Numbered from the stretch's first letter, positions 26,365-35,999 are shown. The stretch: DNA of 64,000 nucleotides from Bradyrhizobium daqingense (GCF_021044685.1 NZ_CP088014.1:6868001-6932000); one strand, 5' to 3'. Translations and numbers: made by a program. The notes: generated by a model not told the origin, from the sequence alone.

Positions 26365-27723
26365 ATGACCCGACTGCATTTCGCCTCCGCGCTCCTGCCC
26401 TCGGGCTGGGCCAATGACGTGCAGGTGGTGATCACCGCCGGCGCGATCGCGGAGGTGACGCCGGGCATGACGCCTTCCGCCGGTGATGAGCGTCACCAGA
26501 TTGCGGTTCCGGGGTTGGCGAGCCTGCACAGCCACGCGTTCCAGCGCGGCATGGCAGGCCTCGCCGAATTGCGCGGCGACAGCACCGACACGTTCTGGAC
26601 CTGGCGCGAGACGATGTACCGTTTCGCGCTGGCGATGACGCCGGACGACGTCGCGTCCGTCGCAACGCTTCTGTATGTCGAGATGCTGGAGCACGGTTTT
26701 ACCCGCGTCGGCGAATTCCATTATCTACATCATGATCGCGACGGCGCGCACTACGCCGACCTCGGCGAGATGGCCGCACGCATCGCAGAGGCTGCCGAAG
26801 CTTCAAGCATCGGGCTGACGCTGTTGCCGAGTTTCTATGCGCATGGCTCCTTCGGCGGCGCGCCGTCGCATGCGGGCCAACGCCGCTTCATCTGCTCGGT
26901 CGATCAGTTCGCCGCGCTGATGGCCGCCTCGCGCAAGGCCATCAGCGGTCTGCCGGGTGCCAATATTGGCATTGCACCACACAGCCTGCGCGCGGTGGCA
27001 CCTGACGAACTCGCGGCGATCATCCCGCTTGCCGATGGTGGGCCAGTGCACATTCACGCCGCCGAGCAAACGAAGGAAGTCGAGGATTGCCTGGCCTGGT
27101 CGGGACAACGTCCGGTGCAATGGCTGCTGGAGCACGCGCCGATCAATCCACGCTGGTGCCTCATCCACGCCACGCACATGACGGATGCGGAGGTCGCGGC
27201 GTTCGCGAACACCGGCGCGGTCGCAGGTCTCTGCCCCATCACCGAGGCAAGCCTCGGCGACGGCATTTTCCCGGCGCGAGAGTTTCTCGCTGCCGGCGGC
27301 GCCTTCGGTGTGGGCTCCGATTCCAACGTGCTGGTCGGCGCCGGCGACGAATTGCGCCAGCTCGAATACGGCCAGCGGCTCAAGCACCGCCAGCGCAATG
27401 TGCTCTCCAGCGGGGCCGGCCGTTCGACGGGGCGCACGTTATTCGACCACGCACTTGCGGGCGGCGCGCAGGCGCTGGCGCAGCCGATGGTCGGCCTCGC
27501 ACCGGGCGCGCGCGCCGACATCGTCACGCTCGACACGACGCATCCTTCGCTGGCGGGGCGCACTGGCGATGCAACCATCGACGGCTGGATCTTCGCCGCA
27601 TGCGATGGCGCGATCGACTGCGTCTGGGCCGGCGGCAACAAGGTCGTCGAAGGCGGCCGGCACAGGCTACGTCAAGCCGCGCGCGAAGGTTTCAACGCGG
27701 CGGTGCGGAGGCTCGTCGCATGA
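26365..27723 (+). CDS. hutF: Formimidoylglutamate deiminase
   Basis: A 452-residue amidohydrolase that converts formimidoylglutamate to formylglutamate and ammonia, the entry to the five-step Hut route. Metal and catalytic signatures are VPGLASLHSHAFQRGMAGL, FTRVGEFHYLHHD, IHAAEQTKEVEDC, WCLIHATHMTD and GVGSDSNVLVGAGDELRQLE. Distinguished from hutI by length and by the HxH...FQRG start. Its stop overlaps the hutC start (ATGA). Having HutF implies that a formylglutamate amidohydrolase (HutG) is needed; none of standard type is in the window. Confidence 0.95.
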   Translation: MTRLHFASALLPSGWANDVQVVITAGAIAEVTPGMTPSAGDERHQIAVPGLASLHSHAFQRGMAGLAELRGDSTDTFWTWRETMYRFALAMTPDDVASVATLLYVEMLEHGFTRVGEFHYLHHDRDGAHYADLGEMAARIAEAAEASSIGLTLLPSFYAHGSFGGAPSHAGQRRFICSVDQFAALMAASRKAISGLPGANIGIAPHSLRAVAPDELAAIIPLADGGPVHIHAAEQTKEVEDCLAWSGQRPVQWLLEHAPINPRWCLIHATHMTDAEVAAFANTGAVAGLCPITEASLGDGIFPAREFLAAGGAFGVGSDSNVLVGAGDELRQLEYGQRLKHRQRNVLSSGAGRSTGRTLFDHALAGGAQALAQPMVGLAPGARADIVTLDTTHPSLAGRTGDATIDGWIFAACDGAIDCVWAGGNKVVEGGRHRLRQAAREGFNAAVRRLVA

Positions 27724-28445
27724 GCCTCGTAACCGATGGCGACAAGCCGACGCTGTATAAGCGCATCCGCGCCGACATCGAGAAGCGCATCCTGACCGGC
27801 GAGTGGCCGCCGGGCCATCGCATTCCGTTCGAGCACGAGCTGGTGGCCCGCTACGGCTGCTCGCGCATGACCGTGAACAAGGCGCTGTCGGAGCTGGCGC
27901 AAGCCGATCTGATCGAGCGGCGACGGCGTGCCGGCTCCTTCGTGCGCCGCCCGCAGCATCAGTCGGCGGTGCTCAAGATCGCCGACATCCGCGCCGAGAT
28001 CACGGCGCTTGGCCGCACCTATGGCTATGAGTTGATCGGCCGCAAGCTGCGCACCGCGACCGCCGCCGATCGCGACCGTCTCGGTGTCGGGAAGGCCGGC
28101 AAGGTGGTCGCGATCGCCTGCCGGCACAGCGCCGACAAGGTGCCCTTCGCCGTCGAGGACAGGCTAATCGATCTCGCATCGGTGCCGGATGCCGCAACCG
28201 CGGATTTCTCGCGCGAGCCGCCGGGCTCCTGGCTGCTTCACCATGTCCCATGGACGGAGGCCGAGCACACGATCAGTGCCATCGTCGCGGACGACCGCAC
28301 GGCGGAGGCGCTCGACATCGCCGTCGGCGCCCCCTGCCTCGTGATCGACCGCTATACATGGCGCAGCGCGCGCACCATCACCGCGGTGCGCCTGCTCTAT
28401 CCCGGTGACTCTCACCGCCTTGTCGCCCGATTCAAGGGAGGCTGA
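27720..28445 (+). CDS. hutC: Histidine utilisation repressor, GntR/HutC family
   Basis: A 241-residue regulator. The N-terminal winged helix (LYKRIRADIEKRILTGEWPPG, HELVARYGCSRMTVNKALSEL, DLIERRRRAGSFVRRP) is followed by a UTRA ligand domain (VPFAVEDRLIDLASVPD, CLVIDRYTWRSARTITAVRL). HutC proteins bind palindromic operators and release them on binding urocanate. The start overlaps the hutF stop, so the repressor is in its own regulon. The proposed operator is at 26311-26330. Confidence 0.94.
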   Translation: MSLVTDGDKPTLYKRIRADIEKRILTGEWPPGHRIPFEHELVARYGCSRMTVNKALSELAQADLIERRRRAGSFVRRPQHQSAVLKIADIRAEITALGRTYGYELIGRKLRTATAADRDRLGVGKAGKVVAIACRHSADKVPFAVEDRLIDLASVPDAATADFSREPPGSWLLHHVPWTEAEHTISAIVADDRTAEALDIAVGAPCLVIDRYTWRSARTITAVRLLYPGDSHRLVARFKGG

Positions 28446-28551
28446 GAGGAGAATGTCGGCACAATTCGTGCAATGCTTCGGGCAACGGTCCGCACGGACC
28501 GACAATGATCAACAGGACGTCAATCCATCGATCGGCAAGAGGACGACAAAC

Positions 28552-29496
28552 ATGCGCAGTTCAAAAGTATTTGCGACGATCATTGCCCTCGCGGCCTCCA
28601 CTCCCGTGCTCGCCGACGACGTCAAGGTCGGCGTCGGCATCTCCGGCTGGACCGGCTTTGCACCGCTGACGCTGGCGCGGGAGGCTGGCATCTTCAAGAA
28701 GAACGGGCTCGACGTCACCATCAAGAAGATCCCGCAGAAGGACCGGCATCTTGCCATCGCCTCCGGCGACATCCAGTGCGCAGCGACCACGGTCGAGACC
28801 TGGATCTCCTGGAACGCCAATGGCGTTGCCACCAAGCAGATCTTCCAACTCGACATGAGCTATGGCGCCGACGGCATGGCCGTGCGCAACGACGTCACCG
28901 CGATCAAGGACCTGAAGGGCAAGACCGTCGCGGCCTCCGCGCCGGGCACCTCGCCGTATTTCGCGCTGGCCTGGATGCTCAAGAAGAACGGCCTCACGAC
29001 GAAGGACGTGACCGTGGTGAACCTCGAGCCGGCTGCGGCCGCGCAGGCCTTCGTCTCCGGCCAGAACGATGCCGCGATGACCTATGAGCCATACCTCTCG
29101 ACCGTGCGTGCCGCGCCCGACAAGGGCAAGATCATCGCGACCACGCTCGATTATCCGATGGTCATGGACACCTTCGGCTGCACGCCGAAATTCCTGACGG
29201 AGAACCCCAAGGCTGCCAAGGCCCTCGCCGACAGCTATTTCGAGGCGATCGAGGTGATCGCCAAGGACCAGGCCAAGGCGTACGAGATCATGGGCGCCGA
29301 CGTGAAGCAGACCGCCGAGCAGTTCGGCAACTCGGCCAAATACCTGCGCTGGCAGGACAAGGCCGCGAACCAGAAATTCTTCGCCGGCGACTTCCTGACC
29401 TTCAACAAGGAGGCCGCCGAGCTGCTGCTCGAGATCGGCATCATCAAGGCCGCACCCAAGGTCGAGGACCTCTACGACGCGAGCTTCATCAAGTAA
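28552..29496 (+). CDS. ABC transporter substrate-binding protein, NitT/TauT type
   Basis: A 314-residue periplasmic receptor with signal MRSSKVFATIIALAASTPVLA. The fold motifs (SGWTGFAPLTLAREAGIFKKNGLDV, GDIQCAATTVETWISW, KGKTVAASAPGTSPYFALAW, AMTYEPYLS) match the SsuA/TauA/NrtA-like family. ATG 28552 was chosen over earlier in-frame starts because the signal begins there. It follows hutC by 106 bp and precedes its permease and ATPase. The hut position suggests uptake of histidine, urocanate or a breakdown product, but the family is better known for sulfonates, nitrate and pyrimidines. Confidence 0.85.
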   Translation: MRSSKVFATIIALAASTPVLADDVKVGVGISGWTGFAPLTLAREAGIFKKNGLDVTIKKIPQKDRHLAIASGDIQCAATTVETWISWNANGVATKQIFQLDMSYGADGMAVRNDVTAIKDLKGKTVAASAPGTSPYFALAWMLKKNGLTTKDVTVVNLEPAAAAQAFVSGQNDAAMTYEPYLSTVRAAPDKGKIIATTLDYPMVMDTFGCTPKFLTENPKAAKALADSYFEAIEVIAKDQAKAYEIMGADVKQTAEQFGNSAKYLRWQDKAANQKFFAGDFLTFNKEAAELLLEIGIIKAAPKVEDLYDASFIK

Positions 29497-29567
29497 ACTT
29501 CGTCGAGCCGCCGGTTCCGCGCAATCGCGGGACCGGCGCATGATCGACCTCTCGGATAAATAGTCTG

Positions 29568-30341
29568 ATGCGTCCTCTGGACCCCGTTACATCGAGGCAG
29601 CGCGCGGCCTATGGCCTTGCGTTCTTCGTGCTGTTCGTCGCCCTCTGGTCGTGGGCGACGTTCGGCGGCCATGTGTCGAAGACCTTCCTCGCCAATCCGC
29701 TGACCATGGTCCAGGAGGGCGTCGAGCTGCTCACCAAGCACGGCTTCCTCTACGACATCGGCATGACGATCTGGCGCGTCGTCGGCGGCTTTGCGCTCGC
29801 CGCCATCATCGCGGTCCCCCTCGGCGTGCTGATGGGAGCGTACAAGCCGGTCGAAGCGTTCCTCGAACCGTTCGTCTCCTTTGCGCGTTATCTGCCCGCC
29901 TCCGCCTTCATCCCGCTACTGATCCTGTGGGCCGGCATCGGCGAATTGCAAAAGCTGCTCGTCATCTTCATCGGCTCGGTGTTCCAGCTCATCCTGATGG
30001 TCGCTGTGACCGTCGGCGCCACGCGGCGCGATCTGGTCGAGGCCGCCTATACGCTGGGCGCCAGCGACCGCGGCATCATCCGCCGGGTGCTGCTGCCCTC
30101 CTCCGCGCCGGAGATCGCCGAGATCCTGCGGCTGGTGCTGGGTTGGGCCTGGACCTACGTCATCGTCGCCGAGCTGATCGGCTCGTCCTCGGGCATCGGC
30201 CACATGATCACCGACAGCCAAGCCCTGCTCAACACCGGCCAGATCATCTTCGGCATCATCGTGATCGGATTGATCGGTCTGGTCTCGGACTTCCTGTTCA
30301 AGGCGTTCAACGCCTGGCTGTTTCCGTGGAAGCTCGCATGA
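29568..30341 (+). CDS. ABC transporter permease, NitT/TauT (SsuC-like) type
   Basis: A 257-residue inner membrane subunit with six predicted helices. The first helix is AYGLAFFVLFVALWSWATFGG. The EAA-type cytoplasmic loop that contacts the ATPase is DLVEAAYTLGASDRGIIRRVLLP. Conserved FARYLPASAFIPLLILWAGIGE is typical of SsuC/TauC relatives. It starts 71 bp after the receptor gene and overlaps the ATPase start by 4 bp (ATGA), consistent with one operon. Confidence 0.9.
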   Translation: MRPLDPVTSRQRAAYGLAFFVLFVALWSWATFGGHVSKTFLANPLTMVQEGVELLTKHGFLYDIGMTIWRVVGGFALAAIIAVPLGVLMGAYKPVEAFLEPFVSFARYLPASAFIPLLILWAGIGELQKLLVIFIGSVFQLILMVAVTVGATRRDLVEAAYTLGASDRGIIRRVLLPSSAPEIAEILRLVLGWAWTYVIVAELIGSSSGIGHMITDSQALLNTGQIIFGIIVIGLIGLVSDFLFKAFNAWLFPWKLA

Positions 30342-31123
30342 CGACGCTCAGGATCGAACAGGTTTCGCGCACCTTTCCTGCGCGCCATGGCAACGCGCCG
30401 ACCAAGGCGCTGGAGCCGACCGATCTCGTCATCGGCAACAACGACTTCGTCACCATCCTCGGGCCCTCCGGCTGCGGCAAGTCCACGCTGCTCCGCATCG
30501 TCGCAGGCCTCGACCGTCCGACCAGCGGGCGTGTCACGCTTGACGGACGCGAGGTGACCGGCCCGGGCGCCGATCGCGGCATGGTGTTCCAGTCCTACAC
30601 GCTGTTTCCCTGGCTGACGGTGCGCGAGAATATCGCCTTCGGCCTGCGCGAGCGCGGCGTCGGGCAAGACGAGCGCAACAGAATCGCCGACGCTTTCATC
30701 CGCCAGGTCGGCTTGTCCGGTTTCGAGAACCACTGGCCGAAGCAACTGTCCGGTGGCATGCAGCAGCGCACGGCGATCGCGCGCGCGCTTGCCAATGATC
30801 CGAAGATCCTTTTGCTCGACGAGCCCTTCGGCGCGCTCGACAACCAGACCCGCGCCCTGATGCAGGAGATGCTGCTGGGCATCTGGGAGCGCGACCAGAA
30901 GACCGTACTGTTCGTCACCCATGACATCGAGGAAGCCATCTTCCTCGGCAGCCGCGTCATCGTCATGAGCGCGCGTCCTGGCCGGATCAAGGCCGAGATC
31001 AATGTCGACCTGCCGCATCCGCGCTCCTACAAGATCAAGACCACGCCGGAATTCGTCCAGCTCAAGGAACGGCTGGTCGAGGAGATCCGCACCGAGGCGC
31101 TGAAGGTTGCCGAACATGCCTGA
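30338..31123 (+). CDS. ABC transporter ATP-binding protein, NitT/TauT type
   Basis: A 261-residue cytoplasmic ATPase. Walker A is GPSGCGKSTLL, the Q-loop is MVFQSYTLFPWLTV, the signature is LSGGMQQRTAIARAL, Walker B is ILLLDEPFGALD and the H-loop is LFVTHDIEEA. These are all intact and match SsuB/TauB/NrtD relatives. ATG 30338 overlaps the permease stop, and its own stop overlaps the hydrolase start at 31116, giving tight coupling across permease-ATPase-hydrolase. Confidence 0.94.
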   Translation: MTTLRIEQVSRTFPARHGNAPTKALEPTDLVIGNNDFVTILGPSGCGKSTLLRIVAGLDRPTSGRVTLDGREVTGPGADRGMVFQSYTLFPWLTVRENIAFGLRERGVGQDERNRIADAFIRQVGLSGFENHWPKQLSGGMQQRTAIARALANDPKILLLDEPFGALDNQTRALMQEMLLGIWERDQKTVLFVTHDIEEAIFLGSRVIVMSARPGRIKAEINVDLPHPRSYKIKTTPEFVQLKERLVEEIRTEALKVAEHA

Positions 31124-32348
31124 CACTCCGCCCCGCACTGAGGGGAAGCGCGTCCTCGCCGACCTCAACGCGCTCCGCGCCATCGGCACCTACAAGACCG
31201 GCGTGCACAAGCCGACCTTCTCCGAGCCGCACAGGCAGTCGCTGGACTGGCTGGCGCAGAAGCTGCCCGATGCGGGCCTCTCCGCCGCAATCGACGGCGT
31301 TGGCAACGTCTTCGGCACCAGCACGAAGCCGGGACCGAAACTGCTGGCGGGCTCACATCTGGAAAGCCAGAATTATGCCGGCTGGCTCGATGGTCCGCTC
31401 GGCGTCGTCTATGCGCTGGAGGCCGCGCGCGTGCTCAACGGCGATCCTGCGTTCAAGGGCGCGGTCGAGGTCGCCTGCTGGTGCGACGAGGAAGGGCATT
31501 TCGGCAGCTTCCTCGGCTCGCGCTCCTTTGTCGGGCAAGTGACCGAGGCTGAGATCGATGCCGCGCGCGACCGCACCAGCGGCCGCACCATGCGCGAGGC
31601 GCTCGCCGACATGGGTCTTTCCGGACGGGCGCGCGTCACCGCCGAGCCGGGCCGGCACGTGGGATATCTGGAGGCGCATATCGAGCAGGGCGACACGCTC
31701 GAAAGCGGCCGCCTCGCGATCGGCGTCGTGACCTCCATCGTCGGCATCTGGCAGTACAGGATCAACTTCGCCGGCGAGCAGAACCACGCCGGCACCACGC
31801 GCATGGCCGTACGCAAGGATGCGGGGCTGGCGCTGGCCAAGTTCTGCGTCGCGATCGACCAACGTTTCCCCGAGACATGCGGTTCGCGGACGGTTTGGAC
31901 CACCGGTCGCATCACGCTCGATCCCGGCGCGCCGAGCATCATTCCGGGTGGCGCAGAGATGCTGTTCCAGATCCGCGACGACGATCCGGCCGTCATTGCG
32001 CGGTTGGAGCAATTGCTGCGCACCATGGCCGACGAGGTCAACGCGAAGGGCCCCTGCACCGTCACTATCACGAAGCTGCGCACTGGCGCACCTGCGATGA
32101 TGAACTCCGGCTTTCAGGATGCAATCGAAGGGGCGAGCAAGGCTCTGGCCGGCGGACGATCCATCCGCATGCCCAGCGGCGCCGGCCACGATGCGCAGAT
32201 GCTCGCCACCGTGATGCCGGCCGCCATGCTGTTCGTGCCGTCGATCGGCGGCATCAGCCATCACTGGACCGAGAACACAGCGGATTCCGATATCGTCACC
32301 GGCGCAGAGGTGTTCGTCGACGCCTGCAGCCGCATTCTCGGCGGCTGA
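31116..32348 (+). CDS. M20-family amidohydrolase (allantoate / N-carbamoyl-amino-acid hydrolase group)
   Basis: A 410-residue zinc hydrolase from ATG 31116, overlapping the ATPase stop by 8 bp. Metal and catalytic motifs are GSHLESQNYAGWLDGPLGV, CWCDEEGHFGSFLGSRSF, GYLEAHIEQGDTLES, GEQNHAGTTRMAVRKDA and SGAGHDAQML. The first motif has His-Leu-Glu where family members normally have His-Leu-Asp. Relatives hydrolyse allantoate, ureidoglycolate or N-carbamoyl and N-formyl amino acids. As last gene of the hutF-hutC-ABC run, and with no hutG present, it is a candidate N-formylglutamate hydrolase. That assignment is inference. Confidence 0.82.
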   Translation: MPDTPPRTEGKRVLADLNALRAIGTYKTGVHKPTFSEPHRQSLDWLAQKLPDAGLSAAIDGVGNVFGTSTKPGPKLLAGSHLESQNYAGWLDGPLGVVYALEAARVLNGDPAFKGAVEVACWCDEEGHFGSFLGSRSFVGQVTEAEIDAARDRTSGRTMREALADMGLSGRARVTAEPGRHVGYLEAHIEQGDTLESGRLAIGVVTSIVGIWQYRINFAGEQNHAGTTRMAVRKDAGLALAKFCVAIDQRFPETCGSRTVWTTGRITLDPGAPSIIPGGAEMLFQIRDDDPAVIARLEQLLRTMADEVNAKGPCTVTITKLRTGAPAMMNSGFQDAIEGASKALAGGRSIRMPSGAGHDAQMLATVMPAAMLFVPSIGGISHHWTENTADSDIVTGAEVFVDACSRILGG

Positions 32349-32361
32349 GCGTATCCCGTCG

Positions 32362-33312
32362 TCATCGACTGCTCGATGGCGGCGGATCGGGCGTGGCACC
32401 GAGCGTCTCACGGCGCCACGCGGCCGGGCTGACGCCGACGATCGAGGAAAACACGCGCGTGAAGTGACTCTGGTTGGCGAACCCGGCCGAGATCGCAATC
32501 TCCGTCAGCGGCAGATCGCGAACGGTCATCAGTTGCTTGGCGGCCTTGACGCGCTGATGCAGCAGCCATTGGTGCGGCGGCATGCCGACGGAGATGCGAA
32601 ACGCCCGGGAAAAATGGCTGACGGAGAGGTCCAGCTCGGTCGCGATGTTCTGGAGCGAGAGCTTGCCGCCGAGGTCGGATTCCAGCCTCTCGCAGGCGCG
32701 CTTCGCCTGCCAGGACGCAAGGCCGCCGCGCGCGGGTTCGGAGGACTTGCGCGCAAGTCCTCCATAGGTCTGGGCGACATGGGCCGTCAGCCCAAGCATC
32801 ATGTGGTCGATGAAAATCTGGTTGGCCTCGTCCGGCCTGCGCAGGCCTTTCCGCAACGATGCGCCGATGTGACGGATTGTTTCGTCGTCATGTGCAATGC
32901 CGACCCGGCAGTCGAGTTCGTCGATCCGCGGCGCATTGCATTGATCGGAGATGTTGTCGAGCGCCGAACGGGGAATGTAGAAGTGAAGGGAGTGGAATGG
33001 CTTGTCGATGACATAGCGCGGATCGCGCTTGAGGTCGTAGAGATATGTCGTGCCGGCGTGGACGTCAGCCTTCGTGATATACTTGCCGTCATCCCAGAGC
33101 TCGCAATCCGGGTAATCCCGAAGTTTCAGGCTGACGAGAAAGGCGTCTTCGGCGGCGAACGAACCGGACAGACCGGGCACCGGGCGATCATTCCGAGTTT
33201 CGGTCACCGCGAGCTCGGTACTGCGCAGCGAGCGCGTGACCAAGGCAGGCGGCGTTTCCTTCAAACGAAGGAACTGCCCGAGCCTCTGTCCATAGGCGCC
33301 TGGCTGGCTCAT
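32362..33312 (-). CDS. AraC-family transcriptional regulator
   Basis: A 316-residue regulator. The C-terminal ~110 residues contain two helix-turn-helix units (LSLQNIATELDLSVSHFSRAF and LTEIAISAGFANQSHFTRVF) with the AraC consensus VGVSPAAWRRE. The N-terminal part (AGTTYLYDLKRDPRYVIDKPFHSLHFYIPRSALD) resembles the cupin-like sensors of this family. It converges with the hydrolase gene, 13 bp apart, and is unlikely to be a Hut regulator since hutC is present. Target unknown. Confidence 0.88.
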   Translation of the reverse strand: MSQPGAYGQRLGQFLRLKETPPALVTRSLRSTELAVTETRNDRPVPGLSGSFAAEDAFLVSLKLRDYPDCELWDDGKYITKADVHAGTTYLYDLKRDPRYVIDKPFHSLHFYIPRSALDNISDQCNAPRIDELDCRVGIAHDDETIRHIGASLRKGLRRPDEANQIFIDHMMLGLTAHVAQTYGGLARKSSEPARGGLASWQAKRACERLESDLGGKLSLQNIATELDLSVSHFSRAFRISVGMPPHQWLLHQRVKAAKQLMTVRDLPLTEIAISAGFANQSHFTRVFSSIVGVSPAAWRRETLGATPDPPPSSSR

Positions 33313-33482
33313 CGGATTGGCCCTTCTGTGGAAGTCCGAGCGCAGGCCATAGTGTCCTGCAATTTCAGGCGCGCATTATCCGATATCCGGAAGCGACTGT
33401 CCACTTCTGCACACGAGACGAGCTTCACGCGTTTTCACGAACGCACGACCAAAGGGCCCCCGCACGTCCCGACGACGCATCG

Positions 33483-35999
33483 CTAGAACGAGGTGCCGCC
33501 GCCAAACCTGAACTCCTGGACGATGTCGTATTTGCCTTTGGTGATCGGCACGGCATAGTCGAAGCGTAGCGGCCCAAACGGCGAGGCCCAGATCAGGCCG
33601 ACGCCGACCGACGATCGCACCAAATTGCCGTCGTCATATTGCAGTCCGCAGGTCGGACAGGCCGCCGTGTTGACCTCGCCGGTGGCCGCCCACGACGTCG
33701 GCCCCTGATAGCCCCAAAGGGAGCCGGCATCGGCATAGACCGCACCTTTCAGGCCGACCTCCTTGGGCAGGAACCAGAACGGCATCTGCAATTCCATCGA
33801 CGCGCCCCAGTATTTCGTGCCGCCGAGCGCATCGCCGCTCGCACCCAGGCTCCAATGGGTGATGTCGCGCGGGCCGATGCCGTTCGAAGCGAATCCGCGC
33901 ACGAGGTTCGGTCCCATCTGGAAATGGTCGAGCATCCGCAGATCCTGATCGCCAAGCTTGTTGAGGATGCCGCCCTGGAGGTGGATCACGCTGACGATGT
34001 CGGACACGAGCGACGTGTAGTACTTCGTGTCGATCGCGGTCTTCAGATAGGTCACATCGCCGCCACCCCCTGCGGAATCCTGTCGGAAATCGATCAGCAA
34101 CCCGTCGGTCGGGTTCTTGGTGTTGTCCAGCGTGTTGTAGTTCAAGGTATAGCCGAGCGCCGACGTCCAGGTCGCGCCGTTGGCCAGCTCTTTGCGGACC
34201 GGCAGGCTCGATTCGCCGTCGCCGTAACAACCGTAGCCGTAAACGCCGGAGTCCGTGGCGTTGGTCGGATCGACGCCGCCCAGCACGTTCTTGATGTAGG
34301 CCGGCGTCGGATTGAAGGCCAGCGACGTGTTCGAGGCGTTGTTGTTGCAATTGTTGTACGCGCTGGCGAGCGTGATGCTCTGCTGATAGAGCGAATAGCG
34401 CAGCTGGAGCGAGAGGTCCTCGCGCAGCGCAAAGCCCAGGCGCGGAGCGAAGCCCAGCGTCGTCACGCCATAGCTCGTATAGCTGTTCGACAATTGCTGG
34501 CGCCAGTAGGTATCGAATCCGAGCGCCAGCCGATAGTCGAGCAAATAAGGCTCGACGAAGGACAGAGATATGCCCCACGAGTACTGGCCGTAGCTGACCG
34601 ACGCCTTGGCGTAGAGGCCCTTGCCGAGCAGGTTGCGTTCGGAGACCGAGACTTCGGCCAGCGCGCCGTCGGTCGTGGAGTAGCCGCCCGAGATCGAGAA
34701 ATCGCCGGTCGATTTCTCTTCCATGTCGACGATCAGGATGACGCGATCGCTCGACGAGCCGGGCTCGGTCGTGATCTTCACACTCTTGAAGTAATCGAGG
34801 TTCTTCAGGCGCCGTTCGGCACGGTCGACCAGCGCGCGGTTGTAGGCGTCGCCCTCGGAGATGTCGAACTCGCGGCGGATCACGTAGTCGCGTGTGCGGG
34901 TGTTGCCGCGCAGGTTGATACGCTCGATATAGGTGCGCGGGCCCTCGTCGATGTTGAACACGACGGAGACGGTGTGCGCCTCGAAATTGCGGTCGCCGCC
35001 CGGGCGGACCACGGCGAAGGCATAACCGCGGCGCGACGCCTCGATCTGCATTTCTTCGACCGACTTCTCGACCGATTCGACGTTGTAGAGCGAACCGGCA
35101 TAGACGCGCGAATAGGCCCGCAGCGACGAGGGATCGAAATTCGGAATGCTGGAGCGGAAGTCGACCGAACCGACGCGGTATTGCGCGCCTCCCTCGATCT
35201 TGAAGGTGACGTTGAAGCCCTTCTTCTCGGGATCGTATTCGGTGAGCGCGGCCACCACCTGGACGTCGGCAAAGCCGTTCTTGAGATAGAAGCGGCGGAT
35301 CAGGTCGCGGTCGGCCTCGACCCGATCGGGGTCGTAGATGTCGCCGCTGGCGAGGAAGCTCAGGAGGTTCGATTCGCGCGTCTTGATAACGTCGCGCAGG
35401 CGATAGGACGAGAACGCATTGTTGCCGACGAACTCGATCGACTTGACGCCGGTCTTGGCGCCCTCCTCGATCGTGAAGATCAGGTCGACGCGGTTGTTCG
35501 GCTGCTCGATGACCTCAGGCGTGACGCGCACGTCATAGCGGCCGGACCGGCGATAGATTTCGGCGATTCGCAGCGTGTCGGACTGCACCATGGCGCGGGA
35601 GAAGGTGCCGCGCGCCTTGGACTGGACTTCAGACGTGAGCTGCTCGTCCTTGATCTTCTTGTTGCCCTCGAAGGCGACGCGTCCGATCACCGGATTTTCC
35701 ACCACGGAGACGATGAGCTGGCCGCCGGGGCCGCGGTTGATCCTCACGTCCTGGAACAGGCCGGTCCCGATCAGCGTCTTGAGGCCTTCGTCGATGGCGG
35801 GTTGATCGAGGCGTCCGCCGGCGGCGGGGCGGAAATAGGAGCGGACGGTCTCCGCGTCGACGCGGCGATTACCTTCGACCACGATCGTCTCGGCGCTTTG
35901 CGCGGCCGCCGGCTGCGGCAACAGCGCGACGGGAATTGAACTCGCGATCGATACACCGCCCATCGCCACGGCGACCAGCAAGGCCCGCAACACCGACAT
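33483..35999 (-). CDS. bamA: Outer membrane assembly factor BamA
   Basis: An 838-residue Omp85 protein from ATG 35999 (GAGGTGTGGA ribosome site; signal SVLRALLVAVAMGG ... AAAQS). Five POTRA domains cover about residues 35-420 (IVVEGNRRVDAETVRSYF, RVAFEGNKKIKDEQLTSEV, SIEFVGNNAFSSYRLRDVI, ERINLRGNTRTRDYVIRREF). The barrel follows with ISGGYSTTDG, the lid-loop region NLVRGFASNGIGPRD and a terminal Phe (FGGGTSF) used as BAM signal. BamA folds beta-barrels into the outer membrane. The usual neighbours (rseP, lpxD, fabZ) are absent, so this may be a second copy. Confidence 0.93.
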   Translation of the reverse strand: MSVLRALLVAVAMGGVSIASSIPVALLPQPAAAQSAETIVVEGNRRVDAETVRSYFRPAAGGRLDQPAIDEGLKTLIGTGLFQDVRINRGPGGQLIVSVVENPVIGRVAFEGNKKIKDEQLTSEVQSKARGTFSRAMVQSDTLRIAEIYRRSGRYDVRVTPEVIEQPNNRVDLIFTIEEGAKTGVKSIEFVGNNAFSSYRLRDVIKTRESNLLSFLASGDIYDPDRVEADRDLIRRFYLKNGFADVQVVAALTEYDPEKKGFNVTFKIEGGAQYRVGSVDFRSSIPNFDPSSLRAYSRVYAGSLYNVESVEKSVEEMQIEASRRGYAFAVVRPGGDRNFEAHTVSVVFNIDEGPRTYIERINLRGNTRTRDYVIRREFDISEGDAYNRALVDRAERRLKNLDYFKSVKITTEPGSSSDRVILIVDMEEKSTGDFSISGGYSTTDGALAEVSVSERNLLGKGLYAKASVSYGQYSWGISLSFVEPYLLDYRLALGFDTYWRQQLSNSYTSYGVTTLGFAPRLGFALREDLSLQLRYSLYQQSITLASAYNNCNNNASNTSLAFNPTPAYIKNVLGGVDPTNATDSGVYGYGCYGDGESSLPVRKELANGATWTSALGYTLNYNTLDNTKNPTDGLLIDFRQDSAGGGGDVTYLKTAIDTKYYTSLVSDIVSVIHLQGGILNKLGDQDLRMLDHFQMGPNLVRGFASNGIGPRDITHWSLGASGDALGGTKYWGASMELQMPFWFLPKEVGLKGAVYADAGSLWGYQGPTSWAATGEVNTAACPTCGLQYDDGNLVRSSVGVGLIWASPFGPLRFDYAVPITKGKYDIVQEFRFGGGTSF

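Noticed and set aside
33639..35939. 766-residue plus-strand frame opposite bamA
   Set aside because: Antisense shadow; the minus strand has POTRA and barrel motifs.
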